Shown in pieces: positions 47,976-55,711 of a stretch of DNA of 64,000 nucleotides. The translations under genes and the position numbers were made by a program. The first letter of the stretch is position 1, and each line of letters begins with the position of its first letter. The notes below the pieces were generated by a model, which saw only the letters and a list, made by a program, of their open reading frames with translations, did not search any database and was not told where the DNA came from. This DNA is from Porticoccaceae bacterium (GTDB taxonomy: Bacteria; Pseudomonadota; Gammaproteobacteria; Pseudomonadales; Porticoccaceae). Location of the stretch: contig JAJFKC010000036.1 in NCBI GenBank assembly GCA_021773435.1, forward strand, positions 62,001-126,000. Reading direction: 5' to 3'.

Positions 47976-48698
47976 TTACAGGCTTTGACGCGGGCCAAAA
48001 ATTCCGGTGCCAATCCTTACAATGGTGGCTCCCTCCGCAATCGCGGCTAACATATCATGCGTCGTTCCCATGGAGAGTGTATCTAAAGACTGTAAACGGG
48101 GTGAACTGTTTTTGAGATTCTGGAACAGCTCAGCAGTTCGCCGGAAAGTGTCCTGCTGAGACGCAAAGCTAGTTTTTGGTGCCGGTAATACCATTAAGCC
48201 TCGCAATCTAAGGTGAGGTAAATCGATGATCGCGTTGGCCAGCTCGTGGGTGCTATCTGGATCAACACCCGACTTGCTTGATTCACGATCAATATTGACT
48301 TGAATACAAATGTTTAATGGCCCTGAGGAGCCTTGTCTATGCCGATTTAGGCGAGTGGCAATGCGTAGACGGTCGACGGTATGTACCCAGCTGAAGTGCT
48401 CCGCAATTTTGTTGGTTTTATTTGCTTGAATTGGTCCGATAAAGTGCCATTCGGGATTGATCGATGACAGAGCGTCTATTTTATTAAGCGCTTCCTGCAA
48501 GTAGTTTTCACCAAAACAATTGATACCTGCATGCCATGCCGCTAGCAATTTTTCAGAGCTTTGCCCTTTACTAACTGCTAAAAGCTTGACCCCATCTACA
48601 CTTTGTTGAGAATTTGTGCGAAATTCCCCCAGTAAGGCTTTGATTTGTCGTATGTTCTTGGCTATATTGGACGTTGTACATTGACTTGTGAGAGGCAT
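47976..48698 (-). CDS. yggS: YggS family pyridoxal phosphate homeostasis protein
   Basis: A 240-residue PLP-binding protein of the YggS/PROSC family that buffers PLP in the cytoplasm. The PLP lysine is in LLAVSKGQ; FGENYLQEALNK, WHFIGPIQANKTNKI and the C-terminal MGTTHDMLAAIAEGATIVRIGTGIFG are typical (MS usually precedes the DM; here GTTHDM). It is divergent from pilT and upstream of proC, as in Pseudomonas. Confidence 0.95.
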   Translation of the reverse strand: MPLTSQCTTSNIAKNIRQIKALLGEFRTNSQQSVDGVKLLAVSKGQSSEKLLAAWHAGINCFGENYLQEALNKIDALSSINPEWHFIGPIQANKTNKIAEHFSWVHTVDRLRIATRLNRHRQGSSGPLNICIQVNIDRESSKSGVDPDSTHELANAIIDLPHLRLRGLMVLPAPKTSFASQQDTFRRTAELFQNLKNSSPRLQSLDTLSMGTTHDMLAAIAEGATIVRIGTGIFGPRQSL

Positions 48699-48757
48699 GT
48701 GAGTTTTGTGCCCTAATAGCGATCGCGGCAGGTTATCAATTATTACAGGATTTGGTA

Positions 48758-49795
48758 ATGGATATAACAGAACTATTGGCTTTTAGCGCTAAGCAGGGCG
48801 CGTCAGATTTACACTTGTCAGCGGGCATGCCTCCATTAATCCGGGTTGATGGTGATGTGCGGCGGGTCAATCTTCCCGCCATGGAGCACAAGCAGGTTCA
48901 TGGCCTGATTTATGAAATCATGAATGACAAGCAACGCCGTGATTTTGAGGAGTTTTTGGAAACGGATTTTTCTTTTGAAGTACCTGGAGTAGCGCGTTTT
49001 CGGGTCAACGCGTTTAATCAGAATCGAGGAGCAGGTGCAGTATTTCGAACCATTCCGTCAACCGTATTAACGCTTGAAGAATTAGGCTTTGGGCAGGTTT
49101 TCAGAGATATTTCGATGTTGCCGCGAGGGCTAGTATTGGTTACAGGGCCGACGGGATCGGGTAAAAGTACGACACTGGCTGCAATGGTGGATTACGTTAA
49201 TGACAACCGCTATCAGCATATTCTCACCATCGAAGATCCTATTGAATTTGTTCACGAAAGTAAAAAATGTCTGGTTAATCAGCGAGAAGTTCATAAAGAC
49301 ACTCATGGCTTTAGTGAGGCGCTTCGGTCAGCCTTACGAGAAGATCCGGACATCATACTTGTCGGTGAACTGCGAGATTTAGAAACGATTCGCCTGGCCC
49401 TAACCGCCGCAGAGACGGGTCATTTGGTATTTGGTACTTTGCATACAACCTCAGCTGCCAAAACGATCGACAGGGTAATCGATGTGTTTCCGGGGGCTGA
49501 GAAAGAAATGGTGCGGGCAATGTTGTCCGAATCTCTGCAAGCGGTCATAGCGCAGACTTTGATGAAAAAAATTGGTGGTGGGCGAGCTGCGGCAAATGAA
49601 ATCATGATAGGTACGCCGGCGATTAGAAACTTGATTCGAGAGGATAAAGTGGCGCAAATGTATTCGGCGATCCAGACTGGGGCTGGGGCTGGCATGCAAA
49701 CCATGGATCAATGCCTTAAAAATATGGTAACTCAAAAAGTTATAACTAATGAAGCTGCTCGAGAGCGAGCAAAAATACCTGAAGATTTTGCCTGA
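48758..49795 (+). CDS. pilT: Type IV pilus retraction ATPase PilT
   Basis: A hexameric ATPase that powers pilus retraction in twitching motility. It has 345 residues. The N-terminal domain begins MDITELLAFSAKQGASDLHL; Walker A is VTGPTGSGKSTTLAAM, followed by the Asp box and Walker B (EDPDIILVGELRD), His box and the family AIRNLIRED motif near the C-terminus. ACAGGA lies 7 bases before the ATG at 48758; a TTG six bases earlier is less likely. Confidence 0.97.
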   Translation: MDITELLAFSAKQGASDLHLSAGMPPLIRVDGDVRRVNLPAMEHKQVHGLIYEIMNDKQRRDFEEFLETDFSFEVPGVARFRVNAFNQNRGAGAVFRTIPSTVLTLEELGFGQVFRDISMLPRGLVLVTGPTGSGKSTTLAAMVDYVNDNRYQHILTIEDPIEFVHESKKCLVNQREVHKDTHGFSEALRSALREDPDIILVGELRDLETIRLALTAAETGHLVFGTLHTTSAAKTIDRVIDVFPGAEKEMVRAMLSESLQAVIAQTLMKKIGGGRAAANEIMIGTPAIRNLIREDKVAQMYSAIQTGAGAGMQTMDQCLKNMVTQKVITNEAARERAKIPEDFA

Positions 49796-49848
49796 CAGAG
49801 AAGACGCCTAAAATAATCGTTAACCGGGAATAAGAAGAGGTAAAGATT

Positions 49849-51006
49849 GTGGATTTCAATAGTTTATTGCAACTAATGGTAGAGAAAGAAGCGTCGGATC
49901 TATTTATTACTGAGGGGGTGGCGCCTTCGATAAAAATACATGGCAAAATTATACCCGTCGGTAAAAAAGCCCTGGATTCCAAACAGTCTCGTGCCCTGAT
50001 CGAAGGCATTATGGATGAACGTCAACAACAGGAGTTTAATTCCCAGAAAGAATTAAATTTCGCGATCTCATCGGATCAGGTTGAAGGCGCACGTTTTCGG
50101 GTGAGTGCATTTTACCAGCGTGATGAAGTTGGCATGGTATTACGTCGTATTGAAACTAAAATCCCGACCGTTGAAGAACTACAGATTCCTCGGATACTCA
50201 ACGAGTTGGTGATGGAAAAACGTGGAATTATTATATTTGTTGGTGCCACTGGGACAGGCAAATCGACGTCTCTTGCGGCCATGATTGGGCATCGTAATCG
50301 TAACACTCAGGGTCATATCATATCGATAGAAGACCCAATTGAATTTGTCCATCAACATGAAGGTTGTATCATTACGCAGCGGGAAGTGGGTATTGACACC
50401 GAATCTTTTGAAGTGGCGTTACGCAATACTTTGCGGCAGGCACCGGACGTTATTTTGATCGGAGAAATACGTACTCGGGAAACCATGGAGAATGCAATCA
50501 CCTTTGCTGAAACGGGGCACCTGGTCCTTGCGACCCTCCACGCAAACAATGCTAACCAGGCATTGGATCGTATTCAGCATTTTTTCCCCATAGAAAGTCA
50601 AGGCCAATTGTGGATGGATTTGTCGCTCAATATGAAAGCCATTATTGCTCAACAGTTGCTGCCCACAGCGGATGGTGCTGGGCGTCGGGCGGCTATTGAA
50701 ATCCTTATTAATACGCCGCTTGTTTCGGATATGATTCGAAAAGGCGATGTGCATAAAATAAAGGAATTGATGACCCGATCCGCAGAACAGGGTATGCAGA
50801 CTTTTGATCAGGCGCTTTATGCATTGTATGACGAAGGCGTAATCACTTATGAAGATGCTATTGCGGCGGCGGATTCGAAAAATGATCTGCGTTTGCTGAT
50901 TAAACTAGAGTCCGAGACAGACGCTGGTTATCTTGATAGAGCGGCGGATGAGCTGACGATCAGAGAAACCGAAGACGATGATCACGTGAGTCTGTTTCAG
51001 CGTTAG
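49849..51006 (+). CDS. pilU: PilT-like ATPase PilU
   Basis: An accessory retraction ATPase that acts with PilT. The 385-residue protein has an N-terminal MDFNSLLQLMVEKEASDLFI, Walker A FVGATGTGKSTSLAAM, EDPIEFVHQHEGC, Walker B APDVILIGEIRTRETM and ATLHANNANQALDR. A C-terminal extension with DRAADELTIRETEDDD beyond the PilT length is typical of PilU. It starts with GTG, with GAGG 8 bases upstream, 53 bp after pilT. Confidence 0.96.
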   Translation: MDFNSLLQLMVEKEASDLFITEGVAPSIKIHGKIIPVGKKALDSKQSRALIEGIMDERQQQEFNSQKELNFAISSDQVEGARFRVSAFYQRDEVGMVLRRIETKIPTVEELQIPRILNELVMEKRGIIIFVGATGTGKSTSLAAMIGHRNRNTQGHIISIEDPIEFVHQHEGCIITQREVGIDTESFEVALRNTLRQAPDVILIGEIRTRETMENAITFAETGHLVLATLHANNANQALDRIQHFFPIESQGQLWMDLSLNMKAIIAQQLLPTADGAGRRAAIEILINTPLVSDMIRKGDVHKIKELMTRSAEQGMQTFDQALYALYDEGVITYEDAIAAADSKNDLRLLIKLESETDAGYLDRAADELTIRETEDDDHVSLFQR

Positions 51007-51094
51007 TTGAGAATAGTCAATAGCCTACCAAGTGGGTCGAGCTAGAGCGATAGCGGGCCAAGGTTTAGAAATTTATCTTGCGAAGAATTTTTGT

Positions 51095-51568
51095 TTAGGG
51101 GCTTATCGCGAATTCGGGCTGTAATAGCCAGCTCTGCAAAATAAGGCAAGCGGCCAATGCGTCGACGGGCGATTGGTGATTATTTTTTGATACTCGTCTG
51201 GGCTTTTTTCCTGTTGGCGTTTCTGATTTTGCTTCGACTGTCGATAAGCGCTCGTCAAACATAACCACATTACAGCCACTGCGTCCCCGTATCCGTCGCG
51301 CAAATTTGCGGGCATGTTTGCAGAAGTCACTTTCCGTGCCATCCATGTTCAGTGGTAGCCCAACTATCAATAGCCCAGGCTGCCATTCAGCGATATGTGC
51401 CAATATTTCAGGCCAATTTGGCTGACCATCCTTGACGGTAATTGTGGTCAATGGGCGCGCAGTGCGAGTCAGAGTTTGTCCGACTGCCAATCCAATTTGT
51501 CGAACGCCATAATCAAATGCCAACACTGACATCGGCTCTGCCGGGCGCTGGTCAGGCGTGTCCGACAC
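51095..51568 (-). CDS. ruvX: Putative pre-16S rRNA nuclease YqgF/RuvX
   Basis: A 157-residue RNase H-fold protein of the YqgF family, proposed to process 16S rRNA or act as a Holliday junction resolvase. VLAFDYGVRQIGLAVGQ carries the first catalytic Asp; LIVGLPLNMDGTES and VMFDERLSTVEA follow, and SPVDALAACLILQSWL has the last Asp. It starts with GTG and overlaps yqgE by 17 bp, so the pair is coupled. Confidence 0.92.
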   Translation of the reverse strand: MSDTPDQRPAEPMSVLAFDYGVRQIGLAVGQTLTRTARPLTTITVKDGQPNWPEILAHIAEWQPGLLIVGLPLNMDGTESDFCKHARKFARRIRGRSGCNVVMFDERLSTVEAKSETPTGKKPRRVSKNNHQSPVDALAACLILQSWLLQPEFAISP

Positions 51569-52130
51569 TATTGCTAAGCTGAGCGAGATCTATGCCGACG
51601 CGCGCTGCGGCAAGGTTGGCTCGTTTCTCAAAAGGTGTATCAAACAGAAACTCGGCATCAGCAGGCGCGGTTAACCATGCATTATCCAGTAGCTCCTGAT
51701 CGAGTTGACCCGCACTCCAGCCGGCGTATCCCAGAGCGACCAGAGATTCAGATGGCCCATCTTTAGAGGCAATTGCCTCGATAATATCCATCGATGCAGT
51801 GATACTTACCTGGTCGTTAACGACCACAGTAGATTGCCATTTTCTGATTGTATTGCTGTGCAGGATAAAGCCCCGTTGCTGTTGCACCGGGCCGCCCAAT
51901 AATAGTGGTTGGGTACGAAGCTGTTCAGGGCATTCCAGGTCAAGCTGTCTAAACATTTGTTCGAGAGGCAATTCCATGGGCTGGTTGATAACTATACCCA
52001 TAGCGCCTTCAGAGCTATGTTCACAGAGATAAATGACGGCCTGGGTAAACCTGGGGTCACGGAGCCCGGGCATCGCAACGAGCAACTGTCCAGCCAAATG
52101 TTTGGGCTCTTCGATATTAATGTCGTTCAT
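51552..52130 (-). CDS. yqgE: YqgE/AlgH family protein
   Basis: A 192-residue DUF179 protein. LAGQLLVAMPGLRDPRFTQAVIYLCEHS and GAMGIVINQPMELPLEQM are diagnostic, with LLGGPVQQQRGFILH in the centre. The precise function is unknown; the Pseudomonas homologue AlgH has been linked to alginate regulation. Order yqgE-ruvX is nearly universal in gammaproteobacteria. Confidence 0.93.
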   Translation of the reverse strand: MNDINIEEPKHLAGQLLVAMPGLRDPRFTQAVIYLCEHSSEGAMGIVINQPMELPLEQMFRQLDLECPEQLRTQPLLLGGPVQQQRGFILHSNTIRKWQSTVVVNDQVSITASMDIIEAIASKDGPSESLVALGYAGWSAGQLDQELLDNAWLTAPADAEFLFDTPFEKRANLAAARVGIDLAQLSNSVGHA

Positions 52131-52177
52131 ACAATCAATATTGGTGTTAGATCAGCATATTACAAGAAGAAAGTTTT

Positions 52178-53059
52178 TCATTGCGCGCGCAGCCGATTGT
52201 CCGGAGAAAATCGCCAGGTCTGGATGATTTCAATTTTGTCCCACTGATACATTTCTTCCGGAAATGGTGCGAAGGGTGAGGCCAGGCGGACGGTTTCGAC
52301 TGCAGCCTGATCGAGTATAGGGTGATTTGAACCCTGTAGTATCTCAACGCCCTCAACCGACCCGTCAGGAAGAACAGTAACGGCAAGACGAAGCTCGCCA
52401 AATAATTTAAGACTGCGGGCATCTGCCGGATAATGAAGGTTGCCGGTTAACTCTACCGTGTCGATCCAGTATTTAAGATAAGCGGCATGATCGGCCTGGC
52501 GAGTGCTGGCAGAAGTGAGACGAAGTATATTGGGTAATTTGCTATAGGCTAGTTTCTGTGTGTCTAGCTTTGCTTTCAGACTGCTAAATTCTTTAATGAT
52601 AGAAGGCGCGATCTGATTCTCAGCAGTGACTGATTCACGGTCTCCAGATTCTGCAAGCAGTGGCTTTATTGCTTGGCTGCTGCGATTACTCATAATTGTT
52701 CGTTCCTCCCGATGGGCGGTGGTTTGCTCTGTCTGAGTCGGCGTCATGATATCGGTTTCGCGCAACACATCTGCGGAATAATCAGCTAGTGTATCGGTTG
52801 TGATTTCATTTTTATCATCGGTGATGTTGCCACTACCTTGCTGGGTGGCCTGGGCTATAAAGTTCGCATCTTCTACGTCCTCGTCAGTGGCATGCTGGGC
52901 CAATGTTACATCAAGGGCAATCGCTGCTGGTTGTGATCGCAAAAAGTTGAAACCGATGCCGAATATAACCAGGCTGTGTAACGCAAGAGCGAGGAAAAAA
53001 GCGAAGCCGAGGCGGTCGTATCCCTGGTGCGGATCCGCTGCTGTGAAGTGTTCAGCCAT
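52178..53059 (-). CDS. Energy transducer TonB-family protein (TonB3-like)
   Basis: A 293-residue protein with an N-terminal helix (about residues 17-38), a long periplasmic linker rich in Thr/Glu/Asp rather than the usual Pro-Lys repeats, and a C-terminal TonB domain (GNLHYPADARSLKLFGELRL, LPDGSVEGVEILQGS, ASPFAPFP, WRFSPDN). Its place between yqgE and gshB next to pilG matches TonB3 of P. aeruginosa, which is required for twitching motility and pilus assembly. A role here is inferred from that context. The tonB start and gshB stop are 2 bp apart. Confidence 0.88.
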   Translation of the reverse strand: MAEHFTAADPHQGYDRLGFAFFLALALHSLVIFGIGFNFLRSQPAAIALDVTLAQHATDEDVEDANFIAQATQQGSGNITDDKNEITTDTLADYSADVLRETDIMTPTQTEQTTAHREERTIMSNRSSQAIKPLLAESGDRESVTAENQIAPSIIKEFSSLKAKLDTQKLAYSKLPNILRLTSASTRQADHAAYLKYWIDTVELTGNLHYPADARSLKLFGELRLAVTVLPDGSVEGVEILQGSNHPILDQAAVETVRLASPFAPFPEEMYQWDKIEIIQTWRFSPDNRLRAQ

Positions 53060-53061
53060 CG

Positions 53062-54012
53062 CTAAGCGCTTAGTTTATGTCTGATGGCAGTCATAAGGCG
53101 GCGGCCGATGGCAGTGCTTTGTTCACGATCAATCTCTCTAACACAGGTGGGGCTGGTAACGTTAATTTCTGTCAGGTAGTCGCCAATAACATCGAGGCCA
53201 ACAAACATAAGTCCTCGCTCGCGCAAGTGAGGGGATACCTGGTTCGCAATCCATCGGTCGCGGTCGCTTAGCGCTTGCACGATGCCTTGGCCTCCCGCAG
53301 CGAGGTTACCGCGAGTCTCACCTACAGCTGGAACCCTTGCCAAACACCAGGGTACCGGCTCGCCGTCAACCATCAATATGCGCTTGTCTCCTTGTGTGAT
53401 TTCAGGAATATAGTGTTGCACCATAATTGTCCGAGTGCCGTGTTCTGAGAGGGTTTCAATGATTACGCTGACATTTGGATCATTTTCGCGAGCGTGAAAA
53501 ATACCGGTGCCGCCCATGCCATCCAGCGGTTTGAAAATAACGTCTTTATATTGATCGTGAAAGGCTCTTAGCCGCAGGGGGTCTCGACTGACCAACACTG
53601 GCGGCGTGCATTGCGGAAATTGAGTGGCAAAAATTTTCTCATTGCAATCCCTGAGGCTCTGGGCTCGATTGACAACTAGAACACCTAGTTTTTCGGCTGC
53701 TTCAAGTATATAAGTGGCGTAGACAAATTCGCTGTCAAATGGTGGGTCTTTCCGCATTAAAATACAGTCAAGATTCGCGAGAGGCGTATCGACTGGTTCG
53801 CCTAGTTCATACCAATGTTGTTCAGAATTAAATACCTGGAGGGGTGTTTGGCTCGCAAACGGGACGCCGTCGACAAGTGCCAGGTCAGACATTTGCATAT
53901 ACATGAGTGACCAGCCTTCTTCCTGAGCCGCAAGAAGAAGTGCAAGCGTCGTGTCCTTTTTATAATTGATTGCGTCGATAGGATCCATAATGACGCCAAC
54001 AGAAATTGCCAT
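53062..54012 (-). CDS. gshB: Glutathione synthetase
   Basis: Second step of glutathione synthesis, joining glycine to gamma-glutamylcysteine with ATP. The 316-residue ATP-grasp protein begins MAISVGVIMDPIDAINYKKD and has LMRKDPPFDSEFVYATY, the KPLDGMGGTGIF glycine-rich loop and the C-terminal INVTSPTCVREID. It is first in a minus-strand gshB-tonB-yqgE-ruvX unit and divergent from pilG. Confidence 0.96.
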   Translation of the reverse strand: MAISVGVIMDPIDAINYKKDTTLALLLAAQEEGWSLMYMQMSDLALVDGVPFASQTPLQVFNSEQHWYELGEPVDTPLANLDCILMRKDPPFDSEFVYATYILEAAEKLGVLVVNRAQSLRDCNEKIFATQFPQCTPPVLVSRDPLRLRAFHDQYKDVIFKPLDGMGGTGIFHARENDPNVSVIIETLSEHGTRTIMVQHYIPEITQGDKRILMVDGEPVPWCLARVPAVGETRGNLAAGGQGIVQALSDRDRWIANQVSPHLRERGLMFVGLDVIGDYLTEINVTSPTCVREIDREQSTAIGRRLMTAIRHKLSA

Positions 54013-54070
54013 AAAAAGCCCTCTATTATATACCCGTGCAGATGGTCGACTCTGGTTCTACACTGACCGA

Positions 54071-54085
54071 GTACAGATTTTGTAC
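54071..54085. promoter_or_regulatory. Short palindrome in the gshB/pilG divergent region
   Basis: GTACA and TGTAC are separated by five bases, 59 bp upstream of the gshB start and about 165 bp upstream of pilG. The spacing and dyad symmetry suit a dimeric regulator. The downstream 54120-54230 part is very A/T-rich and probably holds the pilG promoter. No regulator can be named. Confidence 0.35.
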
Positions 54086-54249
54086 ACGTTACGGGCAGGG
54101 CTCCAGCCTGGCAACTAATTATGCAAAAAATGAGATATAAATACTCGAAAAATTCTACAGTTATAGATAATATATCAATATTGTGTTAAAAGTTATTTAA
54201 TGCAATTAGAGAGTTTTATTGTGCAAACAGATCTCCAATTGAGGTGGCT

Positions 54250-54666
54250 ATGACAATCAACTTTGAAGCAATGAAGATCATGGTCATTGATGACAGTAAT
54301 ACTATTCGGCGTACTGCGGAAACCCTCCTTTCAAAAGCCGGGTGTGAGGTGATTACTGCGGTCGATGGTTTTGATTCGCTTGCAAAGATCGCCGACACTG
54401 AGCCCGATGTGATTTTTGTCGATATTATGATGCCGAGGCTAGATGGTTATCAAACATGCGCCCTGATAAAAAATAATGACCAATTTAAAAGCACCCCAGT
54501 GATTATGTTATCTAGTAAAGACGGTTTGTTTGACAAAGCGAAGGGCCGGATTGTTGGGGCAGATGAATATTTAACAAAGCCGTTCAGCAAAACTGAGCTG
54601 TTTGAAGTGTTGGAAACTGTCGTTTCTCGAAAAAGTGGTGATCAAATGATTTCCTCTGTAAGTTGA
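54250..54666 (+). CDS. pilG: Type IV pilus response regulator PilG
   Basis: A 138-residue CheY-like receiver of the Pil-Chp chemosensory system, which promotes pilus extension and cAMP signalling in Pseudomonas. The acidic pair is in MVIDDSNTIRRT, the phosphorylated Asp in VDIMMPRLDG, the Thr/Ser in MLSSKDG and the Lys in LTKPFSK. There is no output domain. The ATG at 54250 follows GAGG by 5 bases; a GTG six bases earlier overlaps that site and is less likely. Confidence 0.96.
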   Translation: MTINFEAMKIMVIDDSNTIRRTAETLLSKAGCEVITAVDGFDSLAKIADTEPDVIFVDIMMPRLDGYQTCALIKNNDQFKSTPVIMLSSKDGLFDKAKGRIVGADEYLTKPFSKTELFEVLETVVSRKSGDQMISSVS

Positions 54667-54730
54667 TATGAATGATGACAAAGTGTTGTTTGAATAACTA
54701 CACGCCAGATTGAGGTTTGCACAAGATAAC

Positions 54731-55096
54731 ATGGCCACCGTTTTAATTATTGATGACTCCCCTACTGAAATCCATAAGTTGACGCAAATTCTGACCAAGC
54801 ATGAATACACCGTATTATCATGCAACAATGCGGAGGAAGGGATGGATGCGGTGAAGCGCGACCACCCAGATGTTGTACTAATGGATATAGTCATGCCCGG
54901 TATGAATGGTTTTCAAGCTACGCGACAACTAAGCAAGGATGGTGAAACACAGGACATCCCCGTTATCATTATCACGATGAAAGATCAGGAAACTGATAAA
55001 ATCTGGGGGCAACGACAAGGCGCAAGCGCCTACTTAACTAAGCCGGTTTCCGAAAAACAATTATTGAATACCATTGCACAGGTGGAGCGGGGCTGA
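54731..55096 (+). CDS. pilH: Type IV pilus response regulator PilH
   Basis: A 121-residue single-domain receiver, the standard PilH length. VLIIDDSPTEIHKL carries the acidic pocket, LMDIVMPGMNG the phosphoacceptor Asp, and YLTKPVSEKQLL the conserved Lys. In Pseudomonas PilH counteracts PilG and favours retraction. The ATG at 54731 gives the family start; the frame opens slightly earlier at 54710. It lies 64 bp after pilG. Confidence 0.95.
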   Translation: MATVLIIDDSPTEIHKLTQILTKHEYTVLSCNNAEEGMDAVKRDHPDVVLMDIVMPGMNGFQATRQLSKDGETQDIPVIIITMKDQETDKIWGQRQGASAYLTKPVSEKQLLNTIAQVERG

Positions 55097-55114
55097 TCCG
55101 ACCCGCTATTTTCG

Positions 55115-55657
55115 ATGACGGCAAATAATACTGTATTTGAAGTTGTAAATAGTCTCGCAAAGAGTTTTTACTGCGATGCTAAAGCACTGCCGGCACAAAT
55201 TGATTTCAGGCCGCTTACAGCAACATTATGTTTTACGGTTTTGGGTGTTGACCTTGCTATCCCTGTGGAAGATTTGACAGAAGTTCAGGAACTGCCCAGT
55301 TACACGCGCTTACCTAGAGTTAAACCCTGGATGATGGGTGTTGCTAACATGAGAGGTAAATTGGTGCCGATTATTGATTTAGCGCAATTTTTGGATGTTG
55401 AACCTAGGATTGGAGCCAAGTCGCAACGGTTATTGGTGGTCGAGCTTTCCGGCAATTTAATTGGACTCATAGTAGAGCAAGTGTCGGGTGTTAAGCATTA
55501 CGACACGGAGCAATTCGATCCTGCCCCGGTTAGTGTGCCCGACCCCTTTGTGCCCTATGTTGAGGGCTGCTATATAGAAAGTGATGGCACTACAAAGTTC
55601 TTATTCAGGCCACATCAGCTTGTCGAAGATCAATCTTTCCAAAATGTGGCCCAGTAA
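55115..55657 (+). CDS. pilI: CheW-like coupling protein PilI
   Basis: A 180-residue CheW-domain protein that couples the receptor PilJ to the kinase ChpA. The domain shows LCFTVLGVDLAIPVEDLTEVQEL, MMGVANMRGKLVPIIDLAQFL and VEQVSGVKHYD. No clear ribosome binding site precedes the ATG, but the length and start match PilI. The preceding pilH stop is 18 bp upstream. Confidence 0.94.
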   Translation: MTANNTVFEVVNSLAKSFYCDAKALPAQIDFRPLTATLCFTVLGVDLAIPVEDLTEVQELPSYTRLPRVKPWMMGVANMRGKLVPIIDLAQFLDVEPRIGAKSQRLLVVELSGNLIGLIVEQVSGVKHYDTEQFDPAPVSVPDPFVPYVEGCYIESDGTTKFLFRPHQLVEDQSFQNVAQ

Positions 55658-55711
55658 CCTTAGCTGAGTCAGATGGAGATACCCAAAAGGTAAAGCTCGG
55701 AGCTTAAAAAT

